DNA of 64,000 nucleotides. Origin: Coix lacryma-jobi var. lacryma-jobi. Taxonomy: Eukaryota; Streptophyta; Magnoliopsida; Poales; Poaceae. The stretch covers positions 175,287,825-175,351,824 of the forward strand of contig CM019823.1 in assembly GCA_009763385.1 (NCBI GenBank), read 5' to 3'. The notes under the pieces are model-generated. The model was not told where the DNA came from. It did no database searches and worked only from the letters and a program-made list of their open reading frames with translations. Position 1 is the first letter of the stretch. Each line of letters starts with the position of its first letter. The position numbers and the translations under genes are program-made. Shown here piece after piece: positions 44,787 to 54,137 of the stretch.

Positions 44787-45365
44787 ACTTTTTTTTTGAG
44801 GAATCTGGAGGGACCAGGGTCCCTACAGTTAATTTATTAGGAAGAGCTCAAGAGAGTACAAACAAAGGAACTAAAAAAGCTGAAGAACAAAAGAACCAAA
44901 CAACTAAAACCACTAGTGAAGAAACAACTTCAGGAAACAAAGAAAGGAATAATAAAAAAAAGCTCAAGCCAACGGGCTAGACCAGGCTCTGAATCTATGC
45001 GCTAAAGTGAGTTGATTGGCTTGGCTTAACTCTAAACTGCAATAGTGAGAGTTCTTTCAGAAGGATTCTTCAACGGTCATTCGGATTAAGCTAAACTCCT
45101 TTAAAGATGAGGTCGCTCCTTGTAGTCCAGACCAGCATGTCAAGACGATGACGTCCATAAAGAAGGGGGAGTTTAACTGATACTTGACCTGTGCTATCAC
45201 TTCAGGAAAGCTTCCCTGTAATGGCATTTCAATACTCATAAGTTCCCACACATTGTAGCAAAGGGCATTCAATGAATAAATGGTTTACTGTTACCCTGTG
45301 TCAAGCTTGTTGCAAAGAACACAATTATAGAAATCCAGTTTGCATGTTAACATGTCCAATATATG
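44787..45365 (-). mobile_element. 5'-truncated LINE, minus strand
   Basis: The poly-T at 44788-44796 is the LINE poly-A on the minus strand. The minus frame shows the C-terminal zinc-binding RT domain: CVLCNK, NALCYNVWELM, PEVIAQVKYQLNSPFFMDVIVLTCWS, TSSLKEFSLIRMTVEESF. This matches the end of grass LINE ORF2. A few frame disruptions are present and the rest of the element is missing. It adjoins the copia 3' target duplication. Confidence 0.7.
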
Positions 45366-46530
45366 TTAATTATAGAACACAATTGATGGAAATATTAATT
45401 AGAGAGGAAAGAGAACTAGGGAAGGCCATAATATAGATGCTCTGGCTGTTTAGGTTTTTGATGGATATAGTTCAAAGATTTCCTTGTGGGTATGTTAAAT
45501 TATGCACACTATCGAACGCTAGGGAATGATGAACTGAATAACTGCGTGGAAGTGTATGTCCATCATTCTGTATTCCTGTGTGTTTGAATTTCACTTAAAA
45601 TGCATTATATATATATATATAACGCAAATGGTGTCTGAAGTTTAAAAAATGTTAAAATGTAGCTGCTAAATGTGTAGAAGAAACTAAACCCATTGCTTGG
45701 GTTGTACATGTTGTGCAAGATGTGGTATTCAACGAATACTTATATCATACTTTTTTTTGAGAAGGAATATATCATACTTTTTTGAGGGAAGTTTTTTCTT
45801 TTTTAGTAGTCAGCTGCAAACCAGTAACCGAGCAATGCATCATCCCTCAATTGTAATCCACAATCCTCAAATCGATTTAACCCTAGGCACAACAAGGTTG
45901 CTAGCGAATATGGCCGTCTGCTAGTGCGCTTGCACCACTTCAATTCTGAGTGCGCGGTAATAAGCGCCATTGCAGCATTGATGGACGAACAGAACCGGCT
46001 CGTCGTGTCGTCTCTTGTAGAGTGTTGAGTTAATGAGTTAGAGCGGGAAGGTTATTTGGCAGCATGATGCAAGTAATTAAGGGAAATCCAAAATCCCAAA
46101 CTCATGACAAATAGGGAAGCTTGATTCGATTGATTTGAAGTCTTTGGAGTCTTTGTCTTGGGAATTCCTAACATTAAATTTCTGTCTGAAGATCTGCAAC
46201 AATTGCTATGTTTTACCTAGCAGGCGAGGGGAGAAAGGAGAGGCTTGTTGATTACCACAAGATTTCTGTTGTAGGCTAGCGCTTCACTATATTGTAGGCT
46301 TGCCAAATCGATATTATCGAGGCGAGTATGCTTTACTATCTTGCCAGTCTCAAGTTTTTTTACTTTATTTTCTAATGAAGAGGCTTATTTCAAATGACAC
46401 TGTTTGTATTAAAAAACCTATCTCACCTTATAATCGAGAACTCATGGCTTGTACTGGATATTAGACAAAGTTCCTGTATAAGAGGTTCAGTTACAAGGTA
46501 ATGAAGAACTTCTATATATACTATGTTCTG
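45366..46530. other. AT-rich intergenic, nothing recognised
   Basis: No coding region or structured repeat beyond an (AT)n tract at 45607-45621 and a doubled phrase ATATCATACTTTTTT near 45743-45783. Confidence 0.5.
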
Positions 46531-47300
46531 CTTGTGATGTCCGCATTCTTCGTCGCTCGTTTCTTTCATTCTGTCATGTCTGGTATCCTAATGTCTCCCA
46601 TTCGAAAGTAGTTCACATGTTCCTCACAAGGAACCATCCACGTTATGTGATGCATGCACCAGCAGAAATTAAGCTCCCAAAACTACACACACCAAAAGAT
46701 GCTGGCTGGGATGAAAGATTGCATGAGTGAAGAACAATCTCAATAAGTGGTCCATTTCCAGTTCTCCACACATGATTTCCTCATGAAACGACATGATCTC
46801 AACTCTTGGGAAACGGCAAGGAGTCAATCTCAATAATAACATGAATGATGAACAATATTATACATATTGGTTGAGCTCATGGGTGGCAATGATATATATA
46901 AATAGGACAGAGAAGTGTAGCAGTGCAAAGGCCTAAATTTTGTTAGGTCTATGGAGTCATGGTGTGGACAAACATCAAAGTTCATTTATTAACAGTCTGC
47001 CTGGCCAACACTTCTAATCTCCAATGTTGAAAATGCCTGTACTAACCATGTTATATATAACCACTTTACTATCGTGCCGAGAGAATTTCCTTGCCAGCGC
47101 TACTGTTCTTTTTAGAAGTTTGGTAAATGTTTTGCCGGCCACCATATTTTACCATGAAATACGTTTTTATTCTCATTTGGTATATATTATTCTAGATATT
47201 AAATAAACTTTCTATAAACAGGTTAATATTAGTGTTTGACTTAGAACAACTAAAATATTTTATAGTTTGGAACATATTGAAGGGTGCAGAAAACAAATAA

Positions 47301-48467
47301 GGAAACTGCTCTGGTACACCTCTTTTAATTTCTGGCACAAATCTTAAAGCAGCTCACCATTTAATTAATTATTTTTGTAATTGTTTCTCGTCTTGGGCTT
47401 CGAGTTGGTCTGGCCCTTCCCATGTCCAGCCCAAACTTGTCCCCATGATCCATCTGATCCACGTTTGCTGCTGCTTGCCCCGATCCGTTTCATTCGCGAC
47501 GTTCCACCTATTTGATCCCCTTTCTTCGTCACATCCGTATTCACTGCCATGTGAGGAGTTCCACGGAGCGTCGACCCCTCGACCGATGGCGCTCGATCAC
47601 AGTCACCGGCGGCGCCACCAAGCATGGAGGTCAGCGAGGAAGGTCCGAAGTTACTACTGCCAAGTACGATCACTACGTGCTGACTAACAGGTGAATCAAA
47701 CTGGCTCAGTGAACGAGACTTTTGAGACGGATAGGTAGTGATTACCATACCAGCCACATGACCCAGGCACTGCAGAATGAAGAGACTTCAGTGCCGATCA
47801 ATATCAAATGGCCTCGCTAGCAACATACACACCACTTTAATACTATTCATTTACTCAACATAGGCCTTGATATACTCCTGGCGAAGGTCAAAGTCAGCAT
47901 ATGCGTACTAGTTCAGTTTCAATGTCAGCGATGGCCTGGCTGATCAAACATTCAAACATGCCATGATACAATTGTTTTTATGTGATCCAGCTGTTGTTGC
48001 CAGCAATGGTGCGCCGTGCACCTAAGAAGACTAGCAATGGTCCCAAGAAACATCGCGACCTAAGTAATTGGTGTCACTGGCGGCTGGCCGTTCCTGCAGT
48101 CTTTGAGCGCCACCACTCTCGTCTCGGTGGAGTTTCTCACACGGGCCTTTTTCACCGTCCTTGGCTCCGCGCCTTTGCCGCTGACATCGCCGCTGCCGGT
48201 GAGTAGCGGCTGCCGCTCTCAGCTCTGTGTTGCGTTGAAGCTGGCAGTCCTCACGCAACACTGCAGACGAACGCGGGAGAGGGGGGAGGAAGGGAATAAA
48301 TCATGGGGGGGGGGGGGGGGGGGGGGGGGGGTGGGGGGGGTTGAACACGTGTTGGACCGGGCCAACTCAAAATCCAGACGAGAGAATCAATTACGAAAAA
48401 ATAATTAAATGGTGGACTGCTTTAAGATTCGTGCCAGAAATTTAAAGGGAATACCGGAGCAGTTCCC
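47301..48467. mobile_element. Mutator-like element (Pack-MULE type), 1167 bp
   Basis: The terminal inverted repeats are about 80 bp: left GGAAACTGCTCTGGTA..., with TTTCTGGCACAAATCTTAAA and CACCATTTAATTA; the right end is their complement, ending GAGCAGTTCCC. Nine-base flanks AACAAATAA and AACAATAAA are near-identical, and the related copy near 12585 shows the empty site. The interior (47560-48300) is GC-richer and gene-like with splice-like junctions but no recognised domain and no transposase. Captured host fragments are likely. A poly-G tract sits inside. Confidence 0.8.
48304..48350. repeat. Poly-G homopolymer tract
   Basis: About 38 consecutive G, one T, then eight more G. Such a run can form G-quadruplexes and is hard to sequence, so its true length is doubtful. 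Confidence 0.9.
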
Positions 48468-49139
48468 AACAATAAATACCCCGTTCTGTGTTTTTTTCCA
48501 TTTTTTCGTCTGTCTCCGTCCCCTCTTTGCATAATTTGCATGCTTGCTGGCAAAACATCCACTACTATGTACATACAACTACGAGATGTTTCTGATCTAA
48601 AACCAGAGTACCATCTGAGATTTTGTGCTAAAATATGTGCATCTCCTCCGTGACTTGTCATTTAATTTGTTAAACAAATCATGTGGCGAATCCTCGGTGG
48701 CTTGTCATTTATCAGTGAGCTGTAATCGGATTCGACATTAGCAATGTGTTTTGTTGGACAGATCAGGCCATCCGGGGTCAGCTCAACTCAGAACAACCTG
48801 AACTACTAGTTTTTTTTTTCAACCGACATATATGACCAGAGTGTCTATTTCTTTGATAAAGAGAGGAGAAAGCCCAACAGTGTTTATCTTATTGCCGATC
48901 ACATTTATACATCATTCAGCTGGGGCCTAGGGGGTGGAAAAAACTACCCATGGACTCATGTTGATATGATGAATGTTTCATTTGCACAAAACTTGGAGCA
49001 CGACAGTAGTGCACCGGATCGATGTTTGTTTCATGACCAGAGAAACATATGGAAGTGTAGTTTCAGGGCCTAGGGAATGAGTGCACGATTCACACCCGAG
49101 GTGTCTTGCCCTACTCCTGAAACATTTGGAATTTGGATC

Positions 49140-49681
49140 GAGATCGTCTCACTGGGTAATTGATATGGTGATTTATACTCATGAAATAACTTGTTTTTCC
49201 CGGTGGTGTGCTCTCATGAAATACTATATATATATATTCCTGTGAGTTCATGATGGTGACTCTCAGAAACACCGAACTCTCACAAATCATTTCATGATGA
49301 TAGTGAACTCTCATGAAATACCAAATTCTCATAAAATCAGTTCATCAGTTCATGACGGTGAACTCTCACGAAATACCAAACTCTCATGAAATCAGCTCAT
49401 GACGGTGAACTCTCATGAAATACCACAAAAAACAACTACGAAAACCATCACCCGAGCAAACCTTCTGGCAGCAACGTTATTTTCATGAGGATGGTCATCA
49501 CGGACTCCCGTCATGAAAGTAATCCATGACGGTTGACTCTCACGAAAATATGTATTTCGTGAGTCTATTGTCGTGAGAGTTGATGTGTGACGGTGCACTC
49601 TCACGCATTGTTTTGGTGAGAGTAAAACCATATTTCGTGACTTGTTTTGCCCTCTCACGAAATATCTGGATTCTGGTAGTG
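49140..49681. mobile_element. CACTA element end fragment (CTCTCACGAAAT motif)
   Basis: The right edge GGATTCTGGTAGTG (ending 49681) is a CACTA terminus. Subterminal copies of GAACTCTCATGAAATACC and CTCTCACGAAAT recur in both orientations from about 49190. No opposite CACTA end is found nearby, so it is truncated on the left, where it meets the broken miR2118-like site F. Confidence 0.65.
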
Positions 49682-49876
49682 ACAAGATTATGTAACGTTC
49701 TGTGTTTCTACTTATTATTGCAAGGAAAAACTGTCAAAAGACAAATCTTACAGCACATGCTATAATCTAAAGAAAAACAAACCAATAATTTTCTTGAATC
49801 TGCACATGGAAATTTCAAGTTATCTGAATGAGCATTGCACACTCCCATTCTCCATCTCGTCAGACTACTTGAGGAG

Positions 49877-50103
49877 GTGTTTGGTTGTTGGAATCATAAC
49901 GAAAATGTAAAGGGAACTGGATTGCGGGAGGAGCAGATACGTCGGTATCTGATAACACGGAGGATCAAGCCGTATCACTTTTGTACAATATGGTATCACT
50001 TAACGTCAGGACTCGATTACATGGTGCCGCAAACAAACAATAAATAATAGAATTGGTTAACGGCAGTAATCAAATACCGTTATATGGATTATGTGAACCA
50101 AAC
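49877..50103. mobile_element. Possible MITE with GTTTGGTT termini
   Basis: GGTGTTTGGTTGTTGGAATC on the left faces GGATTATGTGAACCAAAC on the right as an imperfect inverted repeat. The target duplication is unresolved. Confidence 0.4.
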
Positions 50104-50264
50104 GGTATGTGAATGTAACTGTCATCGCCCTATCCACGGGATTGGGTGTGCAGACCACCACTCATAGAGAAGGTCAGGATAACATGGAACTGGGAGCTCC
50201 AATCACATCACGGATATTAGGAAGATCACGCACACAGAACGTTGGGACAGAGATCTGCACTAAG

Positions 50265-50440
50265 TAGAGATGCAAGTGGGTACCCAATGGTGTTTTTTGG
50301 GTCATCCAACTAATTACGATTGGATGTCATTTTAGTTCATTTTTTCACTTTCCTCAAACTACAAAAACGTCACTCTAGTTCATTTGATCAATTTTTTGGG
50401 TCGACCCAATGACTCAAAACGTTTTATACTTGCATCCCTA
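50265..50440. mobile_element. hAT MITE, TAGGGATGCAAG family, copy 2
   Basis: The termini TAGAGATGCAAG and CTTGCATCCCTA, with 8-bp flanks GCACTAAG (50257-50264 and 50441-50448). It is the inverted counterpart of the element at 12960, with clear identity through the interior. Confidence 0.92.
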
Positions 50441-50640
50441 GCACTAAGCGAACCCGGCCAGATCTTAATTGTGACATGATGCTATTCGTTGTCCTGATGC
50501 ACACGGTGTGAAGAAAAGACTAATAAACATATATGGAGGTTTCTAGCTATATGATGAGAGTTTGGTGGGCAGGCAAAATATGTTGCATATTCTCATGGTC
50601 TTCCATCAGGGGCACTCACGGTGGAGAGGCTTATTATATG
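50441..50640 (-). ncRNA. Candidate 21-PHAS locus, copy E (5' part), half site
   Basis: GTGACATGATGCTATTCGTT is followed by GTCCTGATGC (50491-50500), the first ten bases of the miR2118-like word. Compared with copy D about 38 bases are then deleted and ACACGGTGTG follows. The minus-strand TATA-like box (plus TTATATG, 50634-50640) is about 134 nt upstream. Homology to D continues to about 51065. Loss of half the target predicts an inactive locus. Confidence 0.35.
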
Positions 50641-50713
50641 GTGAGATGGTAGTGGTGCACTGATCAATATATATATATATACAACTATCATCTGTATTAG
50701 CGACTACTACATA

Positions 50714-50841
50714 CTCTCTCCGTCTCAAAATAGATGTCACTAGAAAACTGTGTTTCCCTCATAAACATGTTTCCCTAGTGACATCTAAAAAGAGACCATA
50801 AACACGTTTCCCTAGTGACATCTAAAAAGAGACGGAGGGAG
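50714..50841. mobile_element. Stowaway MITE with internal tandem duplication
   Basis: CTCTCTCCGTCTCAAAATAG on the left, AAAAAGAGACGGAGGGAG on the right, flanked by TA (50712-50713 and 50842-50843). A 37-bp unit, CATAAACAYGTTTCCCTAGT and onward, is doubled in tandem at 50760-50796 and 50797-50833. Confidence 0.88.
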
Positions 50842-51149
50842 TACATTGTTAGCCTCGGCCCAAGTCTTATATGTGTTTATAGGTGCACATTAAAATATGA
50901 CAGTATTAATAAAGTCAAGGATACTCAGAGTCATGAGGCCACCATGTCTCTCTTTTGTATGTCAGCATGCATGTTTTCCAAACTAAAAGTGCCCACATGT
51001 CTCAAGCTTGTACTACTCATTGGGGGAACTAATAATAGCTAAACCAAAAGTCATAATGTGTCAAAAATTGGAATAATACGTGGCAAAAATCAAAACAAGC
51101 AAGATTGATCTTTTCAAACTCTACAATTTTGATATAAAGTTATGATTTT

Positions 51150-51323
51150 GTTTGTGCAAAATAGCTATCGCTGCAGGTTCAAGCCACAACTGGCAGTGAT
51201 AGTACCATGCCAGTAACTGCCAGTTTAAGCCATAAAACGGCAATAATAGTCCACCACTGCCAGTTCTAAAACAATCGACAGTGATGGACACCAATAGTGA
51301 ATGTCAATTCTGCAGTAGTAGTG
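51150..51323. mobile_element. Possible CACTA end fragment (ACTGCCAGT motif)
   Basis: The right edge TTCTGCAGTAGTAGTG resembles an inverted CACTA terminus. Upstream, ACTGCCAGT/ACTGGCAGT words recur five times in 150 bp like subterminal repeats. No left end is found. Confidence 0.4.
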
Positions 51324-52679
51324 CTAAAAAAAGGAACAAATGGCCAAGTCGTTTATATAGCTAGAAATCACAAAAGGACAATAGACGAAGAAGGTAGCAT
51401 AACTCCATGCTGGCTCTACACATTAATATTAAGAGAATTTTTACAATGGTTGTCAAAAAATAGATGGCTCACAAGGAGCGATCCAACGGTTAAAAAGACA
51501 CAGACACCAAGAGAAACTATTTAGAGAGACACCAAGAGGAACTAAGTATATACTAAATGATGGGACCGTATGCACCAGGCGCGTACCAAAATTGGTGGGA
51601 TCACCTCACCTAAAAAAAATCAGATTATTCTATTTTCGTAAATTTTTAATGTAATTAAGGGTATAATGGTAAATTTATAATTGAAAAATAATGTTTTTTT
51701 GAAGAATTGAAAAATGATGTTTGAGTAGTCACTATAGGAAACACGATCTTCGCCGAGTGCCTGCGAGTTTGCCGAGTGCCAAATTTCGGGCACTCGGCAA
51801 ACAGCCTCTTTGCCGAGTGCTGGAAATCTGGCACTCGCGAAGACTGAGCACAAGGCAAAGACTGCTTTGCCGAGTGCCCAACACTCGGCAAAGAAAAGCA
51901 CTCGGCGAAGTGACCTATTTGCCGAGTGCCGCACATCGGCAAAGATGAGCACTCGACAAAGTGTCGCAGGCCAGACGACATCCAGGCCCGTCCGCTTTGC
52001 CCGAGTGCCCGCCGTCTCACCCTCGGCGAAGACCCCCTCTTTGCCGAGTGCCAGCCACGCGGCACATCGGCAAGCGTGTGGCCCCTGTTGTTTGACACGT
52101 GGGCTGTCTTTGTTGGCCGTTGCGAGTGCCACGTGGCTGGCACTCGACAAAGAGGGAATCTTGCGCCGAGTGCCAGCCACGTGGCACTCGGCAAAGTTTT
52201 TTTTGGATTTTGGACACTAAATTTTTTGTGGTCATCCCCACACTACACTGTCAATATGTTCAAATTTGACAGTTTTTCAAACTTTTTGTTATATTTTTTG
52301 ACTTTCTTTCGTTTTCTTGAATTTTCCCGAAAGACGCAAGTTTGAACTGCGGGTGCATCGAATAATGGATTTTCATGATTTAAAAAATGTTATTCTGTTC
52401 TTAACCGTATGTTGAGGCCAAATTCAAAAACTGACCCTAGGTTTCGATCAACGTGCTCACGTGGCAACGCCTCCAAATTACGTGCGGACGATTTTTTAAT
52501 TATAGAAAATACAAATGAATTCCGAAAATCGCGAAACTTGGCGAGATGTTGTTACATCATATGCGTATGCCGTGAAAAAAATTTCAGAAAGTTTCGAACA
52601 AGTTGTCACGTACGATGCTTATAAACCTGAACATCGAAATTAAAAAAAAATACAAAACGGCCTTTCCGGCCACCCACAC

Positions 52680-53200
52680 ACCGCACACGCACCCCGCACA
52701 CACCGCTCTGGCCCGCCGCCGCGCCGCTGTCCCGCCACCGCGCCGCCGCGCCCCAGCCCCGCCCCGCCGCGGCGCGCCCCGCGTTAGCAGCCGCGCGCCC
52801 CGGCCTCGCCCCCACCACCGGCCACCGCCCGCCCTGCCGCTACCTGGCTCCGCCGCGCCCCCGCCCCGGCACCGCGCCCCGGCCCGGGCACGCCGCGCGG
52901 CCGCCGCGGCCGCCGGCCCCGGCCGCGGCGCCGCGCCCGCGCGCCCCTGGCCCCGCCCCCGCCGCCGCCCCCCGCCCGGGCCGCGCCCCGCCCGTCCGCG
53001 CTCCCCCGCCCCGGGCCGCGCCCCTAGCGCCTGCCGCCCCCGCGCCCCCGGCCCCCGGGGCCCGCCCCCCCCCCGTGCCGAGGAGGAGGAAGGAGGAGGT
53101 GGAGGAGGAGAGGAGGGAGGAAGAGGAGGAGGAGGAGGAGGGAGGGAGGAGGAAGAAGAGGAGGAGTGAGAAGAGAGGAGGAGAAGGAGGAGAATAGTGG
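52680..53200. repeat. GC-rich block and (GGA)n tract in CACTA 2
   Basis: 52690-53070 is almost pure G/C with CCGCGCC-like words and is followed by a purine (GGA/GAG)n tract to about 53190. Long open frames on both strands (for example minus 52584-53210) come from composition. A similar GC block exists in CACTA 1 (about 9490-9700). It may act as a promoter-proximal CpG-rich region, as in En/Spm. Confidence 0.6.
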
Positions 53201-53754
53201 CCCACGTCAAGCCGCTTCGGTCGTCCGTGGCCGTCGCCGAAGCTCGTTCTTGCTATTCTCGTCGCGAAGGTATGCCCTATGTAGTTAGTAATTAGTAGTT
53301 AGTAGTTAGTAGTTAGTAGTGTTAGTGGTTAGTGTTAGTAGTAGTGTTAGTGTTAGTAGTAGTGTTAGTGTTAGTAGTAAAGTTATGGCTCATCTTGGTA
53401 CTATTGTGATTGTTGGCCTTCGTGACTATGTCTGCTATACATGTGGTTGTTGGCCTTCGTGCCGACGTTTTCTGCAGGTTTTGGGAACCTCGCCGTGCAG
53501 GGGAGGTGCTGCCGAAATTTTTGGTCGAGACTAACCATATGCTTTTTTTTGGCAGGAGGAGGACCCGTCGGAGGGACTCGGCGACCCCGATCGTCTTCGT
53601 CGGCGTTGCGGGTCTGCCTGCACCGCGTCGTCTCGCCACTGCCCCGACTCACCACTGCCCCGCTACCCTGACCTCACCGACACCTTAGGTATAACCTCTA
53701 TCCGTATCCTTAGGTATCTGATCTTTGGTCGCGTAACCTAGTTAGACGTCTCCC

Positions 53755-54020
53755 GTTCGAAAGAGATACAGTCTTAGATATTCAGTCCTTTGCATATCTG
53801 CGACCGTATCTCTTTCGAATTGTCCACATATTTTGGACAGCCCGCGGATGCGTAGATGAGCTAGTTTCCATGTTCTGCTCCTGTCAGAGTCAGAGTTTCG
53901 GCACCACCTCCTCGTTGTTCTCCGGATACACACTCTCCCTGCCAGGACGTGTATCGGGAGAACAGCGAGGAGGTGCTGCCGAAATTCTGTCTCGGGTAGG
54001 AGTAGAACATGGAAACTAAC
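53755..54020. repeat. Interleaved inverted repeats before the first transposase gene
   Basis: CGAAAGAGATACAGTC pairs with GACCGTATCTCTTTCG (53758-53819). TTTCCATGTTCTGCTCCTG pairs with AGGAGTAGAACATGGAAA (53867-54017). GAGGTGCTGCCGAAATTCTG pairs with CAGAGTTTCGGCACCACCTC. They nest to form a strong predicted hairpin in the 5' region of the gene. Confidence 0.65.
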
Positions 54021-54137
54021 CCATCTGCGCATCCTCGGGTGGGATTAGGACCTATCCTTCACCTATTAGATGGTAGGAACGCCGTGTAGATGCAATTGCT
54101 GGTTTTATTACTCGCTTACATATGTATATGCCAGAGG

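Larger units (their letters stand above)
46545..49120 (-). ncRNA. Candidate 21-PHAS locus, copy F, with broken miR2118 site
   Basis: This is a diverged duplicate of 11418-13260. Conserved blocks are near 46595-46690, 46800-46920 (with the plus-strand TATATAAATAG at 46895-46905), 46940-47145 and 48900-49115. The miR2118-like word survives only as CTCCTGA at 49114-49120 and then gives way to CACTA-type DNA, so the trigger site and its upstream promoter are lost. It is interrupted by a Mutator-like element (47301-48467). Probably an inactive relic. Confidence 0.4.

Noticed and set aside
47445..47694. Frames in the Mutator-like element as a functional gene
   Set aside because: Short, disrupted, without start context or domain; treated as possible captured sequence only.
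52584..53210. 208-codon minus frame rich in Ala, Gly and Arg
   Set aside because: It is a compositional artefact of the GC block and the (GGA)n tract in CACTA 2.
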